Assembly: GCA_003427395.1 (NCBI GenBank) | Contig: BFEA01000504.1 | Location: forward strand, 229,564-257,898 | Source: Chara braunii | Taxonomy: Eukaryota; Streptophyta; Charophyceae; Charales; Characeae | Direction: 5' to 3' | Length of the DNA stretch: 28,335 bases | Shown: positions 1 through 9,926 of the stretch, piece after piece | Numbering within the stretch: position 1 is the stretch's first letter | Layout of the letters: every line of letters begins with the position of its first letter | Translations under genes and position numbers: made by a program | The notes under the pieces: generated by a model | The model's input: the letters and a program-made list of their open reading frames with translations, nothing else | The model's database searches: none | What the model was told of the DNA's origin: nothing

Positions 1-1770
1 CATGTTTTTAACGCCGCCAGCTTGGACAATTTTTCAATTTGTTTTTTTACTTTAACGAATGTTATGAAATTTTAGATATGTGCATCTTACTGATTCTTAC
101 ATAATATAAAACCAAGAAATGAGGTTTGAAATGATAATAATTTTTACATGCCCTTAAATAAAAGGAAAACAAAAAATGAAAAGAAAATAAAAAGAAATTA
201 ATGAGTGAGCAAGCAAGTTTCGATACCACAATCTTTGCCCAGTTTTCATTATTGTTTAGGCGGAATAGAATGCCTTCATAATTAAGAGGAAGATACCTCA
301 CATTACAAAGAACTCACAAAACTAAATTCAAAAACAACTAATGATATTTAGGTGTCAAAATATTTGTTTTTGTGGGATTCAAACCCCTTCGAGTTCGGGC
401 CCCGTACAGAAACCCGAACGCCCGAACGTTCAGGGGTCATCTTAGGGGGCTCCGTACGTTCGGCCAGACAACCCTAAGTGGTTATATATTTCACCATTGT
501 GGTTTCCTAGTGTCAAGTATAGATAAAGGATCGAGATGAAATATTCGCGATGATTCACTATCTTTGTTTTTCTTAATGATCATCAACTTCCTCGATACAC
601 AATATACTTTTCGATTTGTTTTTAAGGACGATCGTTTATTCCTTGTACTGTACTTCAAAAAATAATTGCATTCCCTTGCACATTTTTTTTTTATGTTTCT
701 TCATATAATAATAATCAGGTTTGCAAGTACGGAAACCCCTAAGTTGACCCCCTAACGTTCGGGCATTCGGGTCCCCGTACGGGGCTCGAACCTGAAGGGG
801 TTTGGACCCCGCAAAAAAAGTATATTGGCACCTAAATATTATTTTGTTTTTTTGAATTTTTTTTTGTGAATTCTTTGTGATGTAAGCTATCCCCCTCTTA
901 ATTTTGAATCCATTCTGTTAAGGCAAAACAAAATGAAAAATCGGCAAAGATGGTGGTTTCAAAACTTGCTTGCCCACTCACTAATTTGTTTTTGTACGGG
1001 GCCCGAACTCGAAGGGATTATCTTAGGGGGCTCCGTACGTTCGGCCAGACAACTTTAATTGGTCATATGTTTCACCATTGTGGTTACCTAGTGTTAAGTA
1101 TAGATTAAGGGTCGAGATTAAAAATGCGCGATGATTCACTATATTTGTTTTTCTTAATGATCATCAACTTCCTCGATATATAATATACTTTTCGATTTGT
1201 TTTTAAGGGCAATCGTTTATTTCTTGTACTGTACTTCAAAAAATAATTGCATTCCCTTGCACATTTTTTTTTATGTTTCTTCATATAATAATAATCATGG
1301 TTGCAAGTACAGAGACCCCTAAGCTGATCCCCGAACGCTCGAGCTTTCGGGTCCCCGTACGGGGCCCGAACCTGAAGGGGTTTGGACCCCGCAAAAAAAT
1401 ATTTTGGCACCTAAATATTATTTTGTTTTTTTGAATTTTTTTTTGTGAGTTCTTTGTGATGTAAGGTATTCCCCTCTTAATTTTAAATACATTTTGTTAA
1501 GACAAAACAAAATGAAAAATCGGCAAAGATGGTGGTTTCAAAACTTGCTTGCCCACTTACTAATTTGTTTTTTCTCTCTTTTCCTTTATTTCGGGGCATA
1601 AAAACAATATATATATTTTTCCAAAGTTTATTTATATATTATCTATTTTGTAAGATACACATACATAAAATTTCATGGCATTTGCCACAGCCAAAAAAAA
1701 ATAAAAAATCACCAAAGATGGCGATGTCCAAAACGTACTCGCCCACTCAACAATTTCATTCTGTTTTTAA
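1..1770. repeat. Large foldback (inverted-repeat) element, left end cut by window
   Basis: The left part (1 to about 446) is repeated in reverse complement further right. The strongest arm is 350-446, starting GGTGTCAAAATATTTG, which matches the reverse complement of about 735-831 (ending TATATTGGCACC) and again of 1316-1412. The match continues outward: the segment around 190-340 pairs with 831-990 and with 1412-1570, and bases 1-190 pair more weakly with 1570-1735. Flanking ATATTTA/TAAATAT is part of the arm, so no target duplication can be separated. No open frame in it looks like a gene. It is probably a non-autonomous foldback DNA transposon or a rearranged MITE. The inverted arms are certain; the class is inference. 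Confidence 0.75.
411..1570 (+). repeat. Tandem duplication, unit about 580 bp, inside the foldback element
   Basis: Two direct copies lie head to tail. The block CTTAGGGGGCTCCGTACG occurs at 441 and again at 1022; GATGGTGGTTTCAAAACTTG occurs at 949 and at 1529. At the junction (about 995-1019) a short piece reading GTACGGGGCCCGAACTCGAA is the reverse complement of the CCTTCGAGTTCGGGCCCCGTAC stretch at 378-401. The duplication therefore joined through a small inversion, as expected from template switching or hairpin processing in palindromic DNA. Both copies have similar small differences, so the event is not very recent. Confidence 0.8.
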
Positions 1771-1937
1771 TTTTTTTTTTTTTCATTATTATTATTTATT
1801 TTTAGTATTTAATTTTTATTTCAAATTGGGTAAAAAATTTAGACGTAACTTTAAGGCAAATGTTGTTTATTTTACTGTTCTATATAACATATATTATTTT
1901 ATTTTATTTTTTAATCCTTTTTTTTTTTTTTTTTTTT

Positions 1938-2055
1938 GGTCCGCGTTCGGCCGAACGCGTCGAGAGGGAGTGACGAACGTTTGGGCGTTCGGGTTCGGGC
2001 ATTCGGCCCGTCCCGAAGGCAGGCAACCCTGATAATAATAATAATAATAATAATA
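1938..2055. repeat. CGTTCG-rich segment followed by a (TAA)n microsatellite
   Basis: A poly(T) run ends at about 1937. It is followed by about 90 GC-rich bases with repeated GTTCGG/CCGAAC words. These are also the hallmark of the foldback arms at 396-440 and 750-790, so this segment is probably a broken end of the same element. A run of TAA triplets follows at about 2032-2055. No coding potential is visible. Confidence 0.55.
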
Positions 2056-2530
2056 TTCGAGGACATGTAACTTTGTGATGCATCAAGTTTCTATTTAACT
2101 TAGATTATTATTTATCATTTGAAATTTACATTGGAGATGATGTTAAATAATATAAACAAATAAAAAATTTGTCATGCAACGTTTGTGTAACTAAAAGTCG
2201 AGATTCTTAAAATATTTCTCATCGAGTTTGTAATTATTCAATTAAAAATTTACATTCACAAAGGTAACTTATTTTAATTTTATAATTTATTTTATTTTAA
2301 TTTAATTATTAAAAAAATAATAAGTATATATTTAAATGACACCACAATTACATTTTTTTAATTTTATATTGTTATATTATAAAATTTTAGTGCAAATATG
2401 TAAATATGTTATAACAATTACCTCATGTTACAAAAACGCACTTGAATCATCATTTTATTTTTTGAATGATTTATAAATGTTTGCTTATTTTGATCCCTTA
2501 GTTGACTTTGTGACGCATATTAATATCAGG
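2056..2530. other. AT-rich spacer, nothing recognised
   Basis: Long A/T runs with stops in all frames. I see no RNA gene, repeat partner or coding segment here. Confidence 0.6.
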
Positions 2531-3077
2531 TTGTACTAAGCCTCGGAACAGGTTGTACTACGCCCGTACCGGGTCGATGTCCTTTGCTCTCGTACTATAA
2601 GTAGTGTGAGAATGATATCAAAAGTCCTCTTACAATGCACCCGCTACCTCTTATGGCGGCGGTGGGACGGATTTGCTGTACGATTGGAGGTTTTATGGGT
2701 TTGTGGACTGTTAGGCTGAGTGTCGTTTCAAGGAATTTTGACTTCCGCTTACACTTGTCTTGTATGGTTTGCTTCTCAAAGTCTGCGGGGCTTGACGCTT
2801 GTCTTGTCGGGTGGGGTTCTAAGGGTCTGCTTGGCTTGACGTGACACTTTGATGATGACACTATCATTGCGCGTGTGAACAATCCTGGAGTCACGCTGCC
2901 GGGATAAGTGAGCACATTTCATGATCCAATTTGGTGACTCTTCGGTGGCTATTTGTGAAGTTATTCGCACGCTTGAAGACTATCATACCAGCGGCTTTGC
3001 AAAAGGTAAAAACATGAAAAATTCTCTTCTGTTTAAATCGGAGAACTTATGAATGAAATACGGCTGCTACCGGTGAT
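2531..3077 (+). other. Probable 5' leader of the Penelope-like element
   Basis: GC content rises sharply at about 2530, where a short repeat (GGTTGTACTAAGCC / GGTTGTACTACGCC) marks the start. The stretch CTCGTACTATAAGTAGTG (about 2590-2608) holds a TATA-like core. Small open frames here in both directions resemble no family I know. The position directly upstream of the zinc-knuckle frame makes this a likely untranslated leader or part of a terminal repeat. That is inference; no second copy of the region is in the window to define the element's end. Confidence 0.35.
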
Positions 3078-4428
3078 ATGGCCGAACATGGGGAGCGTCG
3101 AGACTGCGGAGGTAGCAACCACGATCATGGAACGAGTGGCCGCGAGCAGAGCAGCGACGATCGTGAATACGGTGGTAAACACAGCGTTTACGGGAGCGAT
3201 AGAGGCTACGGGAGCGACAGAGCCCCAAGTAGTGCCAGATATGGCGACTGGTACTACGATCAAGGACCGAGGCACGGAACCCCTACCTGCTTCAACTGTA
3301 GGGAGCCGGGACACCAGGCTAATCAGTGCCCTCAACCCCGAAGGAATTTTAATCAAGGCAGGGGGCCCGCAGGCGATTCCGGGGAATGAAGTGAGTACCC
3401 AAGAGGCGAGTTGGAATCTAAGGTGGTGGAGATTGGTAAGAGCGTAGCCGTTGTCTACCAATATGCCGAACTTGAGGAGCAGAAGAAAATGGCAAAGGAA
3501 CGGAGGAAGCCAGAGAGGAAGGAAGCGGAGGAGCGTGCAACTGCCGAGCGTGCCGAAGCGAAACTTAAAAAGAAGGAGGACAAAGCATGTAAGGAGGCGG
3601 AAAGGAAGGAGGAGATCCGCAAGTGTTTGGACATCAAAATGGCAATACGAGTGGGAGAACTCTGCGACGAAGTTCGTGAGGACGTGCCGCAGGAGATCCG
3701 CGAGGCGATTTGAGAACTATGCACGGTCATGGCGCGTGGCAAGCAAAAGGCAGCCCAAGCGGAGGCTGTAGCGGAGAGCAGTGCCAATAGGAGTGAGACC
3801 GACGAGCTCAACCTGCGTACTCGCAATCTCTGCCTTACGAAAAAACAAAAGAGAGGGACGAAACCAGTCTTGGACGATAGTCCTCCTATGGAACTACCTC
3901 GGAAACGCACTCCACGACGGACTAGGAGATTGATGAGGGCTCGGAGTAAGGCTATGAAGATTCCGACTCCCAAGAAGACCCCGCCCTCTATTCGAAAAAA
4001 GACGCCTGCATCCATCGGACTTGCTGGGAAGTTGCGATTCGAGAAGAAGGTTCTGAGCGATCTGAAAAACTTGGATGCTTTGGTGTTGTAGAACATTTGC
4101 ATGGATGAAGGGATACCTTATAATGGTAAGTTTGCATCTATCTTCGACATCGCGGCGCACCGTACGGTCGAAAGATACTCAGGTAAGTGTCGACGTCGAG
4201 GAAGAAGCTACGAACGTATGATGTGAACTTACTTCTCTGGACTGCCCATTGCCCCCAGAGAATTGAGTGAAGTTTTCTCTATGCTAGAGAAGATTTCACC
4301 TGTACCGCCTCTTGTCTTATACCTCTGAGTATTGACTTTAATATAGAGAAACAGAGTACGCCATGCTAAGGTTCGTTATATCGGAAAATTCCGTCTTGTT
4401 AGGCGCGGATTAACACATCGAACTACCT
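3078..4428 (+). pseudogene. Zinc-knuckle and coiled-coil N-terminal part of the retroelement polyprotein, with in-frame stops
   Basis: One frame runs from ATG 3078 to beyond 4400, broken by stops at 3387 (TGA), 3711 (TGA), 4089 (TAG) and 4224 (TGA), with more before 4360. An in-frame stop shortly upstream makes 3078 the first usable ATG. Residues 1-70 are Gly/Asp/Arg/Tyr-rich; then comes CFNCREPGHQANQC, a perfect CX2CX4HX4C knuckle of the nucleic-acid-binding retroelement type. After the first stop comes a Lys/Glu/Ala/Arg-rich segment (about 3460-3610) that should form a coiled coil. A strongly basic Pro/Lys/Arg region follows at 3880-4030. Conserved-looking text resumes after 4089 (DEGIPYNGKFASIFDIA) and at 4368-4410 (VRYIGKFRLVRRGLTHRT), so the polyprotein was once continuous. 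Function: presumably RNP formation and RNA/DNA binding. It cannot be translated as it stands. Confidence 0.7.
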
Positions 4429-5118
4429 ATGTGGCTGAAGGCCTGTACAGCCTTATCACAACGACGCAATTATCAGGGGCGCGCTCTACCAGTTGGCTTC
4501 AATATTGCTGATTTGTGGGGTATTGTGAACTGCCTTACTATGATTCGTGGTTTACTTGATGTGAACTACAAAATTGAGGAATTGCTTCGACTAATGTTAG
4601 TTAACCTGTCATTGGGTGACGTTCTCCGTTGGACACGTAAGTGCGTTGTGGCCTGGATACGCCTATTTCACCTGTTTGGCACAAATTTTGTCAATTTGAC
4701 CTCTAACATATACATAGCGGTGTGTCCATATTGCAAATCACAATACGTCGGTAAACCTTTGAGACACCTCGATGTGCGCTGGCGGGAACACATGTATGCA
4801 AGTCGTAGGCGGTCATCTCAACATTTTTACAGATGACTCAGATTCTTTGGTACTGAGAACTACGTGCTAATACCTGTCGACATGATGGTCAACGATGAGC
4901 TGACTCAGCTCGAAAGCGTGTACATTCGCCAATGGTCTTCGTACTTAAATACGTCAGGTGTCCGATCGGGGAAACGTTTCACTAGGAAGGCAAAGTCACT
5001 AGGTAAGAAGGAAAGAATTATGAGAAATTGTCGAGAACAGGAGAGACGACGTATCGTAGCACCTATTCACTTCAAGACTAACGCACAGGATGACTGGCGA
5101 CTGGATTTCAACATCTAA
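4429..5118 (+). pseudogene. GIY-YIG endonuclease domain of the retroelement, one in-frame stop
   Basis: A single frame from 4429 to TAA 5118, interrupted by TGA at 4834-4836. Numbering from 4429, residues 94-108 give IY...CPYC...YVG, the two half-motifs of GIY-YIG with a Cys pair between them. R117 and H121 (RWREH) supply the R-x3-H helix motif. After the stop, TQLESVYIRQW gives the metal-binding Glu and YLNTSG the conserved Asn. All core positions are visible, although the leading Gly of GIY is Asn here. The tail (about 4985-5118) is Lys/Arg-rich. In Penelope-like elements this domain nicks the target DNA to prime reverse transcription. Its place upstream of the RT is the interesting point. 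A frameshift near 4440 separates it from the preceding frame. Confidence 0.75.
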
Positions 5119-5689
5119 ACTAATGGTGGTAATGTTTGACAGACAACATAGAAAAACAATTTCAAGGAAGTTCGGAACCACCAAGTTATCTAGTGGTTCT
5201 GAAACCAGTCTGTTGAAGAATTGTAAATCTTGGTTTGAGAAGGAGGGTTGTATTGTGGTCGTGTACGCCGTCTCATGAAAACCGTAGTGTGAATATTTGA
5301 AACATTTTCTGATTTCTTTTTTGAAATGTCCAAGGGATATCGGCAAGATCTATGAGTGGGCTATGCGATCTATGTTATGACTGTACAACACTATAAGGAA
5401 CTTTTCAAAGAAGTCAATCAGAAAGTATTTGAGATGAATGGTTTCGCGTGTGTTCCTCGATAAATTCAATCTCAGTTTGAGTGCAGATTTATTAGTCAAA
5501 GTGGTTTTTGATGATAGGATCAGTGTATGCGAACTGCGTAAGGTAGTTAATGATGCTTCGAGTAGTTGTGACTTACCCAGCTGCTTCATGCGTCGGACAG
5601 GAAGAAGACTCGGATACTCTGGCATAGAAATCAGACTATCGGCGAACTCCTGCACAATCATCGGGTATTTGTATCCCGTAGTGTGCTGA
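5119..5689 (+). pseudogene. Linker between GIY-YIG and RT, frameshifted
   Basis: The reading continues in another frame, with the segment around 5090-5278 (RKFGTTKLSSGSETSLL) and again 5438-5689 (VFLDKFNLSLSADLLVK) in the same phase. Several stops lie between them. Composition looks protein-like rather than random. I do not recognise a domain; its position says it is the connector region ahead of the RT. Another frameshift follows at about 5685. Confidence 0.5.
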
Positions 5690-6564
5690 CCTGTCAATGT
5701 ACAGGCCTATCCTATCCCCGAGTGGATGGACATGTGTTGTTTCGCCTAACAAAGGAAGTGGTTAATCACCCTCTATTAGCTAATGCTAATAACATCCCAC
5801 GATCACAAAAGTCGGATCGTCTACTTCGCCTACGAACGAAAGTTGAGCAAGGATTCTTAAAGTGGAGAAACTTTCCAGGTTGCAAGTTGAGTATACCTTT
5901 GGAAAGGTTGGAGGGATGCATACATTACAATAGTGAGGCTAAGGATTCACTACTGTCCGTTCAGGAGGTTGAGAACTTTAAGATGCAATTTGACGGACCG
6001 GTGGTCACCCCACTGGATCGTAATCAGGGAGAGACTATCGTCATGTGCCCTAGAACCTACCAATAGCAATGATGGATACGTTTATTAGGAACTCATGGTA
6101 TATTGTAGTGCTTGTATCTGAATCAGTGGTGCTTCGTGAGGTCAGGGAAGATATGAGGGAGGTCGGTCTGCAGAAGTTTGTCTATTGGAATAAGAAGGGC
6201 ACGTTAAGATCTGCATATGTTATTATGAAACATAAAAATTTGGCAAGATTTCGCCTCATTTGCCCCACCTTTTGTGAACCAATGGTTCCACCAGTAGGAC
6301 CGTGGCTCGAGGTTTAAATTTCCTGCTATCCCGAATGCCTGCTGACAACAATTTCAACCTCTCTGCAGTATCTTAATTGGCGACGAGATTGGGGAAGGTC
6401 AACTGTAGAATCAGGCGCAATTAACACCTTACCGAGATCACGGCACGATCCTATGACATAAAGACATGGTTTGTCGATTACCACATATCGACATCGTGTG
6501 TGCAATTGAGTGGTTACTGGACTACCACGTGAAGAAGGGTCGAGCTTTTGTCAAGGTGAATACT
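5683..6564 (+). pseudogene. Reverse transcriptase, N-terminal half (fingers and start of palm)
   Basis: Three phases must be combined. 5683-6066 carries YPRVDGHVLFRL and TPLDRNQGETIVMCPR, the fingers region of this RT type. 6069-6296 carries YVIMKHKNLARFRLICPT, with the R-x-I-x-P motif. After a frameshift near 6296 comes ARGLNFLLSRMPADNNFNL. Motif A appears as SYDIK at about 6449-6463; a one-base loss there shifts the frame into DMVCRLPHIDIVCAIEWLL, then GRAFVKVNT ends exactly at 6564. The next codons of the same protein resume at 9926 after the inserted DNA. The enzyme would copy element RNA at nicked target DNA. Stops and at least four indels make it dead. Confidence 0.75.
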
Positions 6565-7440
6565 CTTCAATTCTGATATTTTTTTCGATAATTTCTTTCT
6601 GCTATCGAAATTGGTGGGCGTAATCATATGTTTATTGGGCGCAAGGGGAAGGGGAATAATTGTAATAATTTTTACTGCTGCTCTACGCCCTTTTCAACAG
6701 ATCCTTTTCAAAAGAAAATTCCGAGTTTATTCCCGGGCTAGATTGATTATGTTAGAAGGATAGAATTGGGAGAGGGGGGTGGATAGGGAGCTCTATCCTG
6801 CAGGGGATTCACAAGGAGGGGGGTGAATGTCTCGAAGAGGGTAGAAGCGGATCTGCTATCTAAATTGGTGTGAGTAGTCATATGTTCATTGGTCGCAAGG
6901 GGAAGGGGAATCATTGTAATAATCTTTACTACAGCCCTGCGCCCTTTTCAACTGGTCCTTTTCAGAAGAAAATTCCGAGTTTTTTCCTGGGTTGGATTGA
7001 TTATGTTAGAAGGGTAGAATTGGGAGAGTAGCATGTCATGTGAGGCGGGGTAAGGCTCTCTACTGGGTCTTGCATCGGGAGGAATCATTTGTCTTTTTCT
7101 TCTTGCACAATTTGGTGAAGGAGGTCGGCCACGAGCAAGAGGGAGAGGAGCGTTGTGTGTCCCACGAGATGGGAGGAGGAGTGGAGGGGGATAAGAAGTG
7201 GAGTGTTTGAGAATGTCTTCGTGTTTGCGACATACAAGCAGCAGTATCAAGCAACAGGGAGAGGTCGTTTATCTGCAGCAACGGACTACAACGACAGGCA
7301 TCATCATCAGGGAGTTATTCGTCATCTTCATCGTCTTTATCACCATCAACAGGGTAGGTTTCAACTTTAACACCATGTTTAGGGAGGCTGCGCGACACTC
7401 ATCGTTAAAACTTCATCATTGGCGTTGCTCGCCCCTTTTA

Positions 7441-7660
7441 GTACCATCACCATCATCATCATCCGGTCATCAGCATTAGCAGCATCTTGAGTCAGCGCAG
7501 GGTGATGGGCACGATCATCATCATAGTCATTATCATCTTAATCATCACTACCATTAGCATCATCATCTTATCAGCATCATCATCATTACCAATATCATCA
7601 TTATCATCATCATCAACAACACTATCAGATTCATCATCATTGACATCATTTAATTGACTT
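7441..7660. repeat. Imperfect (CAT/ATC)n microsatellite
   Basis: About 220 bases made almost entirely of CAT, ATC and TCA triplets with interruptions (CATTAGCATCATCATCTTATC and similar). Open frames across it would encode only Ile/Ser/His repeats and are not credible genes. Confidence 0.9.
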
Positions 7661-8063
7661 TAACATCATCTGTTCTGAAACGTTAGCATATTTGTAAGAA
7701 TCATCACGATAATTACGTAATTTTATTCCTTGGCTATACTCTTTAATAAATCCTTAGGGTTTTTTTTTTTTTTTTAATTTTACTTTCATAACTTAAATTC
7801 TGATAATTTTTCCGATAATTTCTTTCTGCTATCTAAATTGGTGTGAGTAGGCATCTGTTCATTGGGCGCAAGGGGAAGGGGAATAATTGTAATAATCTTT
7901 ACTGCTGCCCTGCACCCTTTTCAACGGGTCCTTTTCAGAAGAAAATTCTGAGTCTTTCCGATAATTTATTCCTAGGCTGGATTGATTATGTTAGAAGGGT
8001 AGAATTCGGAGAGTGGGGTGGATAAAAAGCTCTATTCTGCAGGGGATTCACAAGGAGGTGGGT

Positions 8064-8580
8064 CAACAGAAAAATTTCCCAGAATTAAATAATCATTCTA
8101 TAGTAAAATTACATTCTAAATTTCATTCATTCCATGTTAAAAAATGTCATTCCAATTTTAAAATTTTTCTTTTTACTTGAAAATTTTCCTTCTAAGAATG
8201 GGGTAGCCCTTCTTATTTGAACTGCATGCTAGAGATGGAATGAAAGGCTGGACGAGTTCATGAAATATTTTAATTGGACTGTTATTCTAAGTAAAGATTT
8301 TCAGTCATAAATAGGTTAATCCAATCTAAATTAGAAGATATTTGTTGTAGTAGAATGAAATTTTAATGAAAACATTTCATAAACTCGTCCAGACTTCCAT
8401 TCCATCTTGAACAAATACATGTAGTTGGAAGGGAAAACTCATATTTAGACGGGAACTTATCAAATAAAACTCAAAATTTTAAAATTGGACGAACATTGGA
8501 ATGATAATTTATAAATATGAAGGATTTTTTTTTTTTAGAATGTTTTTCAACTTTCATTTCTCGTGGGAATTTTTTTGTTC
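8064..8580. mobile_element. Foldback MITE of about 517 bp inserted in repeat copy C
   Basis: Ends are inverted: AACAGAAAAATTTCCCA at the left (about 8065) and the reverse complement AACAAAAAAATTCCCA at the right end (8580). An internal inverted repeat of about 40 bases also exists: GATGGAATGAAAGGCTGGAC near 8234 against the reverse complement of the stretch near 8372-8410 (GTCTGGACGAGTTTATGAAA when read back). The empty site is known from copy A, where CAAGGAGGGGGGTGAATGTC is continuous, so the borders are 8062-8065 and 8579-8581. AT-rich, no coding capacity. The target duplication is short (perhaps two bases, GT) or absent. Confidence 0.75.
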
Positions 8581-8959
8581 GTGAATGTCTAGAAAAGGGT
8601 AGAAGCGGAGTTGAGGGTTTGTCCTGTTTCTAGTGCTAGGGCGGTGGGAGGGGTCAACATCGTCCTAAGTGGAGGCAGAAACGGGCAAGGGGCGGCGAGG
8701 GCATGTTTATCAGGGAACTGCGTGTCCTCGGGGACAAGGGTGGAGGGGGCTGGTCTTATATTGGGGCCGAGGGAGAGCAGGATGCTCGCCTCGGCGGGGG
8801 CAGTGTAGGCCTGAGGGGGTAGGGGGAGGGAGGGGTGATATTTTTTTAAAGAATTTTAATCTTCCAGTCTAATAATTTCTTGTTCACCTCTCGAGGAGGT
8901 TGTGGGAATAGATGATATCTGGCATGTCATTTTTGATCCTGTGTAGGGTGGGCAAAAAT

Positions 8960-9680
8960 TCCGTGCCCCTTGAAGACCGATGTTGGAGCAACGATGGCCG
9001 AAGCCGGTGCCAAGTGGCGCAACTCTGTGACCTAGCTTAGTGGGGGTGTGAGGCCTGGTAGAGAGATATGGAGGGCTGTTTGTGGGGGCAGTCTTAGTGG
9101 TCATCGAGGGTCGTAACTGAAGCAATGTTGGCCAGTGTTGGAGCAAGGTGGTGCAACTCTGTAATCTAGCCTGATGGGAGCATGAGGCTTGGAAGAGCTT
9201 CGGTTCATGCTGAAAACGGCCATGCTGGTGGTGGTCGAAGGTGGATTGAACAGGTTTCACCTATCTAATTCGTGGTAGGGAGGCTTGTTGACACACAATT
9301 TCTAAATGTTTCTGAGTTTCCCTTTCTTCAAAAAAAAAAAAAGAATGCTTTAGGGTTCTGGAGAGTTCTAACAACTCTCTTTAGACTGTTTAATACAGGT
9401 ACATTCATGGATTTGCGGTTGTTCGATACCAGAACGATGCTGGCCGGTGCTGGGGTGTTGCCCTGTAACCTGCTGATTGCAGGAGCATCCTGGTAGAAAG
9501 ATTTGGGGATGCTTTGGGGGGGCATTTCAAGGGACAACCAAAAGTTGTTGTTGGGGCGACGTTGGCTGGAGCTGGGGCGAGTTGTGTTGCTCTGTAACCT
9601 AGCCGGGAGGGGGTATGAGGCCTGGGAAAGCTCGATAGGGAATAAAACAGTGTTGGACAGTTTTTAAAAAATTTTGTTCA
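8960..9680 (+). repeat. Degenerate tandem units in the poly(A) element body
   Basis: A motif of about 100-150 bases recurs about four times: GTTGGAGC or GCTGGCCGGTGCTGGGG, then CTCTGTAACCTAGCC, then a G-run and GAGGCCTGG. Instances sit near 8980, 9125, 9435 and 9570. The same units appear inverted at 14000-14320. The remainder (8611-8960) is G-rich and shows nothing recognised. Confidence 0.65.
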
Positions 9681-9779
9681 AGAGTTTAGGGGTTCTAAGC
9701 ATTCGCAAAAGGGTCAATAGTTATCCATAGTTTTTCAAACTCTCCTTTAATTTTTCTTGAGCTTCTTCAATAGGTCGCA

Positions 9780-9926
9780 GATTGTTCCTCAGCCGAAGCC
9801 GGATAATGGCCCCGGTATTTCAAGCGACTTTTGTAACTCTATATAGGGCGTTGGGCCCGGTTCCCAGCACGTGCTGCTCCCCACGAATAGATTAGAGTTA
9901 TTGTCCAAAAAAAAAAAAAAAAAAAA
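9780..9926 (+). other. Conserved 3' tail of the poly(A) retroelement family
   Basis: The tail reads GCCGAAGCCGGATAATGGCCCCG, then GGGCGTTGGGCCCGG, TTCCCAG, and CCCCACGAATAGATT at about 9879-9893, followed by 20 A residues. The same words in the same order occur inverted at 13839-13970, also ending in an A run on that strand. Such a shared 3' end is what a LINE reverse transcriptase recognises, so this is probably a SINE or a 5'-extended non-autonomous element. The enzyme that mobilised it is not in the window. Confidence 0.7.

Larger units (their letters stand above)
6569..8610 (+). repeat. Three copies of a roughly 254-bp unit (two tandem, one separated)
   Basis: Copy A starts at about 6569, copy B at about 6850 (truncated start, fading after about 7032), and copy C covers 7797-8063 with its end displaced to 8581-8610. 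Anchor words such as CGCAAGGGGAAGGGGAA, CCTTTTCA...AAGAAAATTC and GATTGATTATGTTAGAAGG recur in each. A to B spacing is 254 bases, measured at the GCTATC anchor (6601 and 6855). The A-B joint and the displaced end of copy C share GAATGTCT...GGGTAGAAGCGGA, which shows that the 8064-8580 segment was inserted into copy C later. Between B and C, 7033-7440 has no recognised feature. Confidence 0.8.
6565..9926 (+). mobile_element. 3.36-kb non-coding poly(A)-tailed insertion splitting the RT
   Basis: RT homology stops after codon ACT at 6562-6564 (VKVNT) and resumes directly after a 20-A run (9907-9926) with ACA GTG AGA GGG (TVRG). The bases between are therefore an insertion, or nested insertions, whose 3' end is poly(A). 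That is the hallmark of target-primed retroposition. The insertion encodes nothing recognisable. It consists of tandem copies of a roughly 254-bp unit, a CAT/ATC microsatellite, a third copy of the unit broken by a MITE, degenerate minisatellite units and a conserved 3' tail. A target duplication cannot be told apart from the A run (AATAC on the left, AAAAC on the right). A second, inverted copy of its 3' 500-600 bp lies at 13803-14320. Confidence 0.7.

Noticed and set aside
411-1570. The two 580-bp direct copies as LTRs of a retrotransposon
   Set aside because: The copies abut each other with no internal coding region, primer site or polypurine tract between them; they contain inverted repeats instead.
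1529-2032. 167-codon plus-strand frame
   Set aside because: It crosses the foldback repeat, poly(T) runs and the CGTTCG segment; its residues are Phe/Tyr/Leu strings from AT-rich DNA.
3049-3461. Overlapping frames on both strands over the zinc-knuckle region (132 and 142 codons)
   Set aside because: The CCHC motif and the continuing downstream homology lie in the frame starting at 3078; the others are shadows.
3387-5118. In-frame TGA codons as recoded sense codons
   Set aside because: TAG and TAA also interrupt the same protein and there are several frameshifts, so decay explains them better than a changed code or readthrough.
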